64,000 bases of DNA. Origin: Phoenix dactylifera. Its lineage: Eukaryota > Streptophyta > Magnoliopsida > Arecales > Arecaceae. Shown here one piece after another: positions 50,446 through 62,060 of the stretch. The notes below the pieces were generated by a model. It was not told the DNA's origin and searched no databases. It worked only from the letters and a program-made list of their open reading frames with translations. The translations under genes were made by a program, and so were the position numbers. Position 1 is the stretch's first letter, and every line of letters begins with the position of its first letter. The stretch spans positions 36,133,360 through 36,197,359 of the forward strand of contig NC_052392.1 of assembly GCF_009389715.1 (NCBI RefSeq). Reading direction: 5' to 3'.

Positions 50446-51300
50446 CATGCATTTGTTTATTTTTGAATGAATTAATGCAAGAAAATTAGTCTTCTTCTTC
50501 CTCCTCCTTCTCTCCTCTTTTCTTCTTCTTCCCCTCTTCTTCTCCTCTTTCACGTTGCCTTCCATCCCTTACATCCGTCCTGCATCACAGGCCAGGCTAA
50601 GGAGATCAACAAGACTAAGGGCTGTGGGGGCTCTGTGAAGGAGGCAACTGCTAAGTTAATTCCAATTTGTAGGAAGAAAAGAGGTGATAAAGCAGATGAG
50701 TTGATCTTAAACCCATGTCAGGCCCCTCTCATCGATCCCACAGCGACTTCTCTTGGAATGGGGAAGGACATGCAGGTTTTCTTTCTCAGAGGATGTTGCA
50801 AAGGAAGTCATCGACACCCTGCTTGAGTTGGAGAAGGGGAAGGCGGCGATGCTGGCGCAGTGGTGCTTCTGGTTGATGGTTGGTGGTGGTTTTCAATCTG
50901 CTATGGATTTTTACTTGTTATGGTTAGTTGGCTCTTGCTTTTGCAACCAGGATGGTCTTATCCTAGTCTTGGTTTTAGTGTTGGTGATGGTTATGGTTAG
51001 CTTGCTTGCCCCCCTTCCATTTAGTTGGCTCTTGCTCTGTCTCTCTATTTAAGGATGAGCTATGATGTTGACTTGGGGAAATGCCTGAGATGCGGGTGCG
51101 ATCTACTCCTCTTTGCTATCTATTAGTGTGCTGAACTTGCGGTGGATGCCTCGCATTAATAACACAGTGACGTGGTGCTGGTTTTGTGGAGGTTGCTCAC
51201 TACCGTTTTGGACTTGTCCTGGAACAGTGGACTTAGCATTGCGGTGGAGGCGAATTGATGCTGTGTGCGCTGATGAATCCATGCTATTGTTCAAACCTAC

Positions 51301-51774
51301 ATGGAATTGGCAATGGTTGTGGATGCTCTGTATGTTAATGAACCGGTGCTGTTTGTGAGTTCTTTTGAGAGGGAAATCAATGCTGCTATGATTACAGTTT
51401 CATGGGACGCCAGGGGTTCCGGGGCCGCTGAAAAGAGGAGTGCAATTAAAGATCTTATTTTAGCCTCCTCTTGCGACGTCATCCTTATACAGGAATCGAA
51501 AATTGCAGTACCTACATCGGCCTTCCTAAGCTCCATGGGCAGCTCTAAATTGGACAGTTGGGAACACTTAGATGCTGTAGATTCTGCTAGAGGAATTCTA
51601 ATCGGATGGATATCCAGAATGTTTGATCATAGAAACTCTGCTAAAAAGGAATTCTCACTCATAGTTGAACTATATTGTAGGACGGTGAGGAAGATTATTT
51701 ATAAAACGGCTGTTTATGGTCCGAATGATAGGGATCAGAGAGATGTCTTCTTTCAAGAATTGGCGATGGTTTGA
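51301..51774 (+). pseudogene. LINE ORF2 endonuclease fragment
   Basis: This is the best open piece of the LINE, about 150 codons of apurinic-like endonuclease. The Glu of the LIQESK motif and the YGPND loop are present, but a TGA at 51772-51774 cuts the domain before the GDFN motif, which follows a few codons later. It is part of the decayed LINE and not an independent gene. Confidence 0.8.
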
Positions 51775-52529
51775 AGCACTTTGTCAAGCTCTTGGCTTTT
51801 GGTGGGTGATTTCAATAATACTAAGTCTTCTGACGACAGAAAGGGCAATCAACAGAGTTTGAAGGACAATATGTACTTTTGTCAAAGGGCGATACATTAT
51901 AGAGAATTTTCTTAGCGCCTACGAAATAATTTTCTATTGTAAGATAACGAAGCAAAAAAGTGTTTTATGTAAATTGGATTTCGAGAAGGCATTTGATAGG
52001 ATAAATTGGGATTTTCTTTTTTGCAGCTCTCCAAGCCAGAGATTTTTCTAGCAGGTGGAATAGTTGGGTGCATAGTCTTCCATCTTCGGTTTCAGTTGCT
52101 CCCCTTGCACATGGTAGACCTGGAAGATGGATCAAGTGTGGTAGGGGCTACGATAAGGTGACCTGCTCTCTTCTGATCTTTTCATTATTGTTGTGGGCGT
52201 GTTAGCTAGACTGCTCAAGCAAGCTGGTGCACTAGGTCTAATTGAAGAAATGGAAAATAAGCAAGAATTTAGAGAAATCAAAAGTTTGCAGTTTGCGGAT
52301 GATACGTTGCTATTTTGTGCTGGGAAGAAGGAGAGCGTAGTAGCTGCTAAAGCAATCCTCCTAGCTTTTGAAGAGGCATCTAGTTCGAAAACAACTTTCA
52401 TAAGAGCTCTATTCTATGTATAAATATGGAAGACATGGGGACTTTTCTCAATATATGCACATTGGATGAATTGTAAAAAAAGGATCTTTTCTTTTCCCTT
52501 ACTTAGGTCTTCCCCTCTGTGACAGAAAG

Positions 52530-52910
52530 TTGCCTAAACATTGTTGGTTGCCACTCATTGAGAAGAGCAATACAAGATTGGTTTCTTGGAAAGGTAGACA
52601 CTTATCTTGGGGTGGTAGACTAACATTAATTAATTCTATTTGGACTTCATTATCTTCATACTATATGTCTCTTTTCAAGTTGCCCAAATGGGTCATCAAT
52701 AGAATTGATAAAATAAGGAGGGCCTTCCTATGGAGAGAAGAAGAAAGTGTCACTGGCTTTCATTGTCTGGTTAATTGGGATAAAACTTGTAGAACAAAGG
52801 AGCAGGGAGGATTCGGTATAAAAAATATTGATCAAATGAACCAAGCCTTTCTCATTAAGTGGACTTGGAAATTTCTTAAGGCTTCAAGAACCATTGGTGG
52901 AATCAGGTAA
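52530..52910 (+). pseudogene. LINE ORF2 post-RT fragment
   Basis: About 125 codons of the region after the LINE reverse transcriptase core, with SRLVSWKGR-like, LINSIW, LPKWVINRIDKIRRAFLWRE and GGFGIKN motifs. It is separated from the upstream RT pieces by frameshifts. Confidence 0.85.
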
Positions 52911-53985
52911 ATATTGCCTACTAAAAGAGGTGCAAGTTTGGAATGAGATCAAGAAAAAGTTTTGTTAAGCTGTCACCTATTTAGAGAGATCTTAGCAAAT
53001 AGGATGGCACCTTCTGGAATTGTATCTCCTTTAAGCTTCGGAACAGATGTGGCATTCACTTCTCGAAGGATTCATCGATTGATTTAGTACCACTTTGCTC
53101 TCTTCCTGCAATATTATATGACAAAGCTGTTAAGCACAACACATCTATGACCAACCATTGGAGTTGGAGGATGCTGGCATGGGACATTAGACGATGAGGC
53201 CCTTTGATGTAGAAAGAGACGAGACAACTACATATTGTGCATGAGATCCTCAAGGCTTGTTGATATTTCAGTGTAGAAGTTAACCCCAAATGGTATGTAT
53301 CCAATTGACTCTTATTATAACTTTTTGAATAATGGAGGATTGAGATGCCCATATCATAAGATCATATGGAGAGCAGCCATTCTAAAGAAAGCGTCTTCTT
53401 TTGACTTGCTTTAAGAAACAAACTTCACATAGGAGAGACTCTAGCTAATAAAGGATGGAATGTTAGTGCTGGGTGCCCTTTATGTGGTTATAGTAGTGAA
53501 TCAGTTAATCACTTGTTTACAAAGTGCCCATCCTGTAAAAGCATTTGGTCCACCATCAAACTATAGTTGAAATTGAAGGGTCGGCCTACAAATTTTCATG
53601 GTTTGTGGACCAAGTGGAGATCTAGGAACAAAAAATTATTCGAGAAAAGTACAGGAGATCAGTTTCTTGCAGCTGTTTCTTATTTGGAAACAGTGAAATA
53701 AGAGAATTTTTCTCAAAAGAAATTGGTTCGTTTACTCCATTCTTCAAAAGGCACTACGTACTTTTCATAGTTGAGAGTGTATATGCTTAGTTAAAATAAA
53801 GGAGAATCACCGGCAACTATGGAGGAATCTTGCTTCTCTATCATGAACTTTATATCTCTTGCTTCTTTCTTCCCTCTTACGTCCCTTTTACATTCCTTTG
53901 CACCTCTTCCCATGGGTAAATTTACCTCTTCTTAACAATATAATATGGGGGAAGCTTCTGGCTACCTCCATTTTCACTAAAAAAC

Positions 53986-56519
53986 AAGATGTTCATATTT
54001 TTTACTTGTGCCTTTTTTAATTAATTTTTAATTTTTAAATTTAAGATTTGTATTAAATTTTTCTCTAAAAGTTGTTTTGTGCTCTAGAAATAATATTTTT
54101 TGGAAAAGTGAAGGGAAAGATAATGTTGTTATTTTCCCATGATTATTCATTATAACATTGTTAGAATGACTATAATTATTATTATTAAATATTAGAAATC
54201 TGAAATGCTACTATTTGAGGTAAATAACCATCATGATGACCTTATACTTGTCAATTATGGTTTCAACGAGGGTCCATTCTAATGCTATAATGCATTGTTT
54301 AAAATCTTGATAAGAAGGCCATGTATTAGTGCTTGCTAGATTATTTTTTCTCATTTTCTTTTCTTGAGATAAGTGAGGGAAGTCATACCGTAAGAGAGGG
54401 CAAGGTTCCTACAAATCTAGGAATTTTTACATAAAAAATTTTAAAAGGTTGAATATCGTAATAAATAATACTACTCAAAACCAGGTCTATGACCCCTCAC
54501 TTCCAAACAAGAGGGTGCAACCATGGAGCTCAAGCTCAGTTCACTTGCTAGATGTTCTGAAATGATTAGATTGATTGCCATAATTCATACATGACATTCT
54601 GATATGGTAGTGTCATAGGTTGGTTTTGGCAACCAATATTAATTTCACACACACTCATGCCCATGGGACTTAGGTTGGTTAATATTGGAAGGGTCAAGCC
54701 AGGAAGCCACCAATTTCAGGTCATTGTCAATTTGGGCCCAGAAAATGGACCATCCTGACCCAATATTTTATGCAAGTAGATTCTGGTCGGTTTTACTCAA
54801 TGGTGCTCTAACTTCATATTAGGAAGGCCCAGCCCATTTACGGCGGCAATTCTAGATTTCGGCACGTAATAATCCACTTTCAGTTCAGCTTCGTACTCTC
54901 TAGCTTCCTTCTCATGTCCAGTGCACCAACCTGTCTAATCTACAAATAGAACTCTTGAGTGGCTATCCATCCATGAGCTTTGTCTATATTTCTGTATTAA
55001 TAAATATTAAAATAAATTATAAAAATTCTCATAATGTTTATTTTAGTTTATTTACATTCAATATATAGTGTGTAAAACTTACACATACATATAGTTAAAT
55101 TAATGCCATTAGTGAAATTGTTTATCTCATACAAAAAATCAAAAATGCCCTTGGGTGGAAAAAAAGATGCATATGTTTTTATATTTCCTTGGTGGCTAAG
55201 GTTATTTCGATCATTTTTCAATTTTTTTTAATATGGTATTTAGGTTGGATTTAAGGTTAACGGTTTTAACTAATGTTTTGTTAAGTTATGGAGTAAAGTA
55301 TTGGATAAAAATAAATTATGTAGATTTTTCAAATTATTAAATGTAAATATAATTTATCTCTAATTTTTTTAAAAAAATTATAATTTACTCTAAATATTAT
55401 GTACATCATGGGAAAGCTATGTACATGCCCCCACCTAATGTAGATCCCAATCACCATGTCCATCAGACCTATGAGTTAGCTAAGACTCTAGCAAACCTTA
55501 TTGCAAAACTCATTAGGGACCAAGGATTAGCTTCTCTAGATGCTAGTATTTTGCATGGTGGTCTTTCTTTATTAGCCTTCACCTCACTTTGGTTGCTAAA
55601 GTAGATATCCAAAGATACACGAGTTCTTTGGTCGGTCCTGTCGTTTAGTTTGGTGGTGGCGTTCGATTTGTACGTCGGTTTCATTTGGTTTTATACCGGA
55701 CTTTAGGCTTCCCCGCTTGATGAGACCCATTATTTCATTTCAGCAATAAGCTATATATTTTAGTCAAGAGTGTTCAGCATGCGCACATCAAAACATTACT
55801 TTGTTCCATTTTTTATCATGGAAGATGGCATACTAAAGAAATTAAGAATGATATGCTGCTAGTACAAAGAATGAAGAACCCGCTCTCTTTTATCTTTGAC
55901 ACAAGATTGATCTAGAAGAAATAGTTGCATGAAGGATAATAAAAATGGTTTTGGATCAGGGCAAAAGGCCCAAAGAGCTTAGCACTAGTTTTATGGAGGA
56001 TGTTAGAGAGCCTTAGATACTGTATTGGATACCACATGAGTATGGCGGAAAGGTATAGGTACGGTCATTCGAACTTCCGAAACCTATTGGAATAAAGAAG
56101 TAGATGCATGGTAATTGATTTGCCACTTACGCATTGGCTCGGTGTTCTTTGAGAAGCATGCACTGTAGGAAAACAGCATGCAAAACCCCACCAAAGGTTG
56201 ATAGGTTATGATTACATGAGCTAATCCTTAGGCTTTATTCTGGGCGTGCAATAGTTGCTAAGTTATGATTATATGAGCTAATCCTTAGCTTTTATATAAC
56301 AACCTTCTTTGGCTTTATATAAATACACAAGATTTATCTAATGCATAGCTGATATAGGACTAAAAATGATCACATAATTCTCCTATTTAAGATCTAGCAT
56401 CATCAGTAGGCTAAGAGTTCAAATCAATTCAAATCTAATCGCAAGTATCATGATCGGTCCGTAGTCAGTCTTATTGGGCCATGTCCTTTAGTCCACATAG
56501 GCTATGAGCTGAATCTACT
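53986..56519. other. Intergenic region
   Basis: AT-rich, with no supported gene. A short open frame at 55419-55604 has no family resemblance. Related wording near 56220-56290 (TTATGATTATATGAGCTAATCCTTAG, given here in parts) occurs twice within 70 bases as a small tandem duplication. Confidence 0.45.
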
Positions 56520-56690
56520 CATATACAATTTTATGACAACCCAGGATCTCACTCCAAAAGGCTAGCTAGAAGGCATTCTTTGGATTCCTTGGCCATGTAC
56601 AAGTATCCAAGATCTCCTAGTACATGGCCTATGTGAGACTAAACATAAGCCCGCATAGATCCTCGCACTTCAAAAGTAAAAATGATAGCC
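56520..56690 (+). repeat. Dispersed repeat family A, copy 3
   Basis: It contains ACAACCCAGGATCTCACTC, AAAAGGCTAGCTAGAAGGC, CTTTGGATTCCTTGG, AAGTATCCAAGATC, GTGAGACTAAACATA and GATCCTCGCA. It is the best-preserved of the three copies in the window. A partial tail also occurs at 56330-56380. Confidence 0.75.
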
Positions 56691-57299
56691 TTATGTAAGA
56701 ATAGTGGCATGTATTTGGCTTGAGCAATCAACCTCAATATATATATGAATTTGCCATGGAGAAAAATCTAAACCTCTACATCAAAACGGAGTTCAGCACT
56801 CTTCAACATGTGCCATGTGTTGAGTTTTTATTATGCCACGCATTCGATGAAAAGCCACCACGTGACATTTGGTGGGATCCAAACTTGTTAATTAGGCTGG
56901 ACCTGCCCTCCATCTGAGAAAGTGGGGTGGAAGGCAACACGACCACTATGCCCCCCGTACACCTCTCATCGCCCCTCCCCTATTCCTCCATACGTCGAGG
57001 ACGGTGACTCTATCCCGTGCCCTTCCTTTTTCCGCATCAAGCCGGACGTGGCCACAGTCCCATCATCATGGCGAGGGATGAAGGTGTGCCCCGATGGCCG
57101 TCTTCCTCCCTTATTTCTCCTCTTTCTCCCTCTCGCTTTATTTCTCACTACTTCAACCAGAAGCACCAACTCTCTCTCTCTCTCTTCCTCTCCCCTCATG
57201 AAAGAGTACTCGTACCTAAACAATCCAATTTGTTTATCCAGCAACCAGCAATGTGACCATGTACAAAGTGTCCGTCATGGCCTTTTTCTTTCTTGCTTC

Positions 57300-57660
57300 T
57301 CGTTCTTCTTCTTCTTCTTTCTTTTTTTTCTTTTTTTTTGGTGCTAATAACAATATATCATACATAACATATATGAATACAATCAAAAAAATCAAAAAGC
57401 AAAACATCATGGAGGGCACTAGGTAACTCCGCCTCACCCACCTATTTATGGGCTCCTGAGTGATTAGCAATAAAGAAGCTCATCCAATCCGCAGCTCCAT
57501 TCGTCTCACAACGGATGATAGTCGTCGACCCCCTCTGGCACCTGCAGAATCCATCCAATAATCGTGTGTCATAGCTTTAAGCAGTTAATCCATGGTGAAA
57601 CAACAATGCTATCAGTCATTGGTGTCTCCAAGTTGGTTATTGGTCAGTTTTGGAATCCTG
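57300..57660 (-). mobile_element. 5'-truncated L1-type LINE fragment
   Basis: On the minus strand the C-terminal end of a LINE RNase H domain is readable (ETNGAADWMSFF, ELPSALHDVLLFDFFD), with one TAG between. A short 3' untranslated region follows and then an A-rich tail (plus strand T-run at 57318-57340). The 5' truncation and poly-A tail are the normal signature of LINE insertion. The left/5' limit is approximate. Confidence 0.75.
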
Positions 57661-58186
57661 AAAAACGGGAGGACCAGGACCATGTCAAAGACATCTTATG
57701 CCTCGGCTTTTGTCATTGACCAAGTGTCGACCAATAATTAACCGAAAGACACCATACCACCGCAGTGGTCCCAAAAGAAGCTGCACGATGGTGGCCACTT
57801 CAGCTAGATAATTGTTTGCCAGTGAATTGTTGCCATATGAGCTTTGTTTATTCAGTCACAACCGGCAATGTTTATCGTAGAAAAAGTGATATCATTCTAG
57901 ATGAAAGGTCAAATTTAGGATAGGTACGATACTAGACGATTGCTTATGTGGTGGCCATCCAAACTCTCATGATAACATTTTTTATGGGGTTTTCTGTAGT
58001 GTTTAAGAGATTTCTAACCCAGTATGGTATTAAAAAATTAGAGTAGGTAAGGTTTGATGGAGAAACAATACATAACTATTAAATGTAATTGATTGAATCG
58101 CCGTTCTGTTCAGCTAACCTGGAGCCTTTGGAGGTTGTCTTGGAGCCATTAATTATGATTAGATATTCTTTGTTACAAGTCAGGAC

Positions 58187-58470
58187 AAATTTGGTTTGCT
58201 ATCAAAATCGAAATTGAAATTAGAATGGGTTGAAATTGAAATTGGAATGTAAGATGGCCATATCTCCTGACGTATTCGATCTGTGACCAAAATCAAAATG
58301 AAATTTGAATGCTAAAAAAAATATAAGAATTAGATTTTGGAGGATAAGAATAAATTTCTATTCCTCCTAATATTAGATGGGGATGAGACTCTCTCTAAAG
58401 TCCATATGGAGGGATACTCATTTCCATTCCAGAATTCAACTCTTTCTAACCAAACATATTCTAAATGTCC
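58187..58470. mobile_element. Possible MITE
   Basis: The block begins GGACAAATTTGGTTTG and ends with the complement-like CTAACCAAACATATTCTAAATGTCC, giving imperfect terminal inverted repeats. The interior is repetitive (AATTGAAATTAGAATGG, AATTGAAATTGGAATG) and non-coding. No target-site duplication could be confirmed. Confidence 0.4.
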
Positions 58471-58478
58471 GTCACATA

Positions 58479-58790
58479 TTTTTTCCTAACCGTAGATATA
58501 AAAGAAGAACATAGTTAATAAATAGAATTTGTCTAACTCCACAACCATAGTTGGCTGATGTAACTATTTACTTTAGGGTCCGCTTAGTTAATCTTCCATA
58601 ACTTAGTATATAAAGCTAGTAATTAGATAGCTTTCTCGGCTTAAGATTTAGAGGTACTACCTTGAGTTGGTCCTACTTGCAGCATAAGAAATATTGGAAA
58701 AAAAGGGGGATGGCTGGTATCTTCATGATATAATGGACCCATGTAATACAAAATATCATGTTGTACTCTGTTATTATAGTAATAACACAA
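58479..58790 (+). repeat. Dispersed repeat family B, copy 2 (partner at 41926-42245)
   Basis: Same orientation and block order as the first copy. It begins right after the candidate MITE. Confidence 0.85.
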
Positions 58791-60479
58791 TGGGAGTGGG
58801 GGGTATCAGAATTGATAGAATGACTATTATAATAGTTAATAACACCGTTATTCTTTGCCTTGTCTCTCATGGACCTACATGCACGTGTGACATTGGACAT
58901 GCAGCATCCACATTCATGTGCCATGAGAACCCTTTGCTCAACTAAAATACGTTGTCCTATGAGAATAGAAATAAACGAGACCCATGCGTTCTCGTGAATG
59001 CTTGCCGAGCTGACCATAGTTTGTATTCATATATAGCATGAATGCATCATGTGAAGTCCTGCATCATGCATTGACCGGGCTCATGGATTCGAGATAAGTC
59101 TTATTAGAAACTTTAGCTCATGCATAGACTCGCAGAAATATATGCATTTCCACGGGTTGAGTGATGGACCCATACATGCATGCACCACGTGTGGCCAATA
59201 TCCACATCGGTGCACAAATTGCCCGTGCGGACCTTGCAATACTATTAGCCCAAAAGTAATTGAATTCAGTGATAAGGCTGTTTGAATTGCTCTCTTTGGA
59301 GCAAATATTGCAGAACTTGTGATCCCAACGCTTTATTAAACGTCTACGCATAGTTATCTGCTTCAGCTTGGCTTGTCAAAACAGCCCATTGAAAAAATCA
59401 ATCATTGGCCTTATATCAAAATCTTGACCAACCTAGTATATTCAGGATTAACTACGACTTCTCGACAATAATTTAATTTTTTTAGTTAAAATTTATCTAA
59501 AACAGTTCACAAATTAAATATTCATGTAATCGAGATAGCGTTGGTCAAGGTTTGTGTTATTGTATGTACCATTAGTGAGCGATCAATACTAATACAAACC
59601 AAAAACAAGGCCAGAATGAAAACATGGATTTAACTAAAAGGTGGGTCCGCACTAATATGGATGTTAACCGCAAATTTCCATTTTAGATTTGTTATATTGG
59701 CATCTGATACTCACCAAACAAGTAGGAACTCGTATCTTGTATATCAATTGATACAATAGCAAAATATCACCTAAAATTTCATATCACGGACCATATCAAA
59801 TCAAATTTCTAATGACTAAATATCTAAAACAATGTTTAATTCTTAATCAAGAACATTCTATAATTATAGAGATACTATTTTTGTTTTAATTAGTTTCTCT
59901 GTAGGTTGGGTATTAATAACCTAGATTCGCTTCCTGCCCACATCCAAGTTCCGGGCCGAGCTTTTCTTGTCCTGATTTTAAAATAAAATTTTAGAAAATC
60001 TCGGCCTAAATCCCACCACAGATACGGCAGAGATCCAAGGGACCATGAACGGAGAAGCTCGTGTCAAACCCCCCAAATTGAAGGAAACATTCCCCCACAA
60101 CGCGGCGCACCGCCGGTACCGTTGAGCGCACCGCCAACCATCGGCCAACCCAACGAGTGAAGAGCCGCAAATATTCGTGGAACCTAAGAAAACGACACCG
60201 CCCAAGGCCGGCCTTTCCCAAGTCCCAGGACCTCTTCTCATTATGCCATCATCCCAACGTATTTATTCTTGTTATCATCGCGCTCACAAGAACCTCATCC
60301 GCTCCTCTAAATCAGATAAACATTGACTTTTTCCGCTTTCTTTGCCTATAGATCCCAACTCCCAATGACTTGTTCATAGGTTTCTCCGCAACCATCGTCA
60401 TCTCCTTCCCTTCTTCCAACCCCTCTCCTTCTTTCCACCTCCCCATTATATTGGGAAGACGAAGGCGTGGAAGACCAAA
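58791..60479. other. Intergenic, upstream of glycerol kinase
   Basis: No gene is supported. Composition becomes GC-richer from about 59930. The last few hundred bases are the probable promoter of the glycerol kinase gene, but no clear TATA box could be assigned. Confidence 0.4.
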
Positions 60480-60502
60480 GAGAGAGAGAGAGAGAGAGAG
60501 AG
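60480..60502 (+). repeat. (GA)n microsatellite in glycerol kinase leader
   Basis: About eleven GA units lie 11-33 bases before the start codon, probably within the 5' untranslated region. Confidence 0.9.
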
Positions 60503-60512
60503 TAAACAAAAG

Positions 60513-62060
60513 ATGGCAGGAGAGGAGGTGTTCATTGGATCAATTGATCAGGGGACAACCAGCACCAGGTTTATAATCTACGATCGAGAGGCCAAGCCAA
60601 TTGCCTCTCACCAGGTCGAGTTCACCCAGTACTATCCAGAGGCCGGGTATGGTGATTTGTGAACAGTATCTTAGTTTTGTTTGTTATAATCTTTTGTTAG
60701 CCAATGGTTAATGGGATCTTGATTAGATGGGTGGAGCACGACCCGGCGGAGATCCTTGAAAGCGTCAGAGTTTGCATGGAGAAGGCCGTCGAGAAGGCTG
60801 CCGCCGGCGGCCGCAAGGTGGAGGGCCGATTGAAGGCGATCGGGCTTACCAACCAGAGGGAGACCACTGTCATGTGGAGCAAATCCACCGGCCTCCCTCT
60901 TTACAACGCCATCGTCTGGATGGACGCCCGCACCAGCTCCATCTGCAAGTAACTCTTTCAAATCCCATTATTGTAATCCTTCGTATTATTATTTTTTTCT
61001 TCTTCGAGGTGAAGAAAGAAGAGGGGATTTCGTAAATTCTAGTCCAAAGGTGGAATTTTTATTGATTGGTAGGATTGATTTGAATTGATGCAGGAGGTTG
61101 GAGAAGGAATTGTCGGGTGGGAGGAACCATTTTGTGGAGACATGTGGATTGCCGATCAGCACCTACTTCAGTGCCCTCAAGATCTTGTGGCTGATGGAGA
61201 ATGTGGATGCGGTCAGGGAGGCGGTCCGATCAGGGGACGCCTTGTTCGGCACCATCGACACCTGGACGATTTGGAACCTCACCGGCGGCTGCGGTCGAGG
61301 GTTGCATGCCACCGACTGCTCGAACGCTGCCCGGACCATGCTCATGGACCTCAAGACCCTGGACTGGGACAGGCCGACGTTGGAGACCCTGCGGATTCCT
61401 ATCGAGATATTGCCCAAGATCGTCAGCAACTCGGAGATTGTAGGTGCCATTGCCGACGGCTGGCCGCTTTCTGGCGTCCCGATCGCCGGCTGTCTCGGGG
61501 ACCAGCATGCTGCAATGCTAGGCCAATTGTGTCGCAAGGGGCAGGCCAAGAGCACTTACGGCACTGGAGCCTTCATTCTTCTCAACACCGGCGAGGAGGT
61601 TGTCGGATCATCCCATGGGCTGCTCAGCACGATTGCTTACAAGCTAGGTCCCAATGCGCCGACGAATTATGCGTTGGAAGGGTCGATAGCAATTGCGGGC
61701 GCAGCTGTCCAGTGGCTGAGGGATGGGCTCGGGATCATCCGGACTGCGGGGGAGATCGAAAAGATGGCGGAGTCGGTGGAGAACTCGGGAGGGGTGTACT
61801 TTGTGCCGGCGTTCAATGGATTGTTCGCACCATGGTGGAAGGAGGATGCAAGAGGAGTGTGCGTAGGGATCACGAGGTTCACAAACAAGGGGCACCTTGC
61901 TCGGGCAGTGCTGGAGAGCATGTGCTTTCAGGTGAATGATGTGCTCAATTCGATGCATAAGGATGCAGGGGAGGGAGGAGAAGCAAGGAGCAAGGAAGGG
62001 GAATTCTTGCTTCGGGTTGATGGGGGTGCGACCATCAACAATCTTCTGATGCAGATTCAG
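60513..62060 (+). CDS. GLPK: Glycerol kinase, three exons, 3' end outside window
   Basis: The enzyme phosphorylates glycerol to glycerol-3-phosphate with ATP in the cytosol; the plant orthologue is known as GLI1/NHO1. Exons are 60513-60646, 60727-60948 and 61094-62060, all GT-AG with matching phases (2, 2, 0). They encode about 441 residues of the roughly 520 expected. The N-terminal FGGY fold shows [12 protein letters not shown] (residues 9-20), [12 protein letters not shown] and [10 protein letters not shown]. The second half shows [40 protein letters not shown] and [12 protein letters not shown]. Exon 3 ends in LLMQIQ|GTAAAG, just before the conserved ADLLG-type segment that closes the family. 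That segment was not found up to 64000, so the last intron exceeds 1.9 kb and the final exon(s) lie to the right. Confidence 0.95.

Larger units (their letters stand above)
50460..53985 (+). mobile_element. Decayed L1-type LINE
   Basis: Fragments of a plant L1 ORF2 appear in order on the plus strand. The endonuclease is at 51360-51860 (CDVILIQESKI, AVYGPNDRDQRDVFF, WLLVGDFNN). Reverse transcriptase pieces are at 51960-52020 (LDFEKAFDRINWDFLF) and 52240-52390 (LQFADDTLLFC). The post-RT region at 52530-52900 has SWKGRHLSWGGRLTLINS and NWDKTC. A zinc-binding tail near 53460-53540 has CPLCG and HLFTKCPSC. Frames change and stop often, and the endonuclease-RT linker is largely deleted. The 3' end near 53945-53985 (AATATAATATGGGGGAAGC) fits plant L1 3' ends. 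The 5' boundary is uncertain; 50590-51340 is probably ORF1 tail or spacer. Confidence 0.85.

Noticed and set aside
56922..57347. Pro/Ser- and Leu/Phe-rich plus-strand frames
   Set aside because: Composition comes from CT-rich low complexity and from the complement of a LINE poly-A tail.
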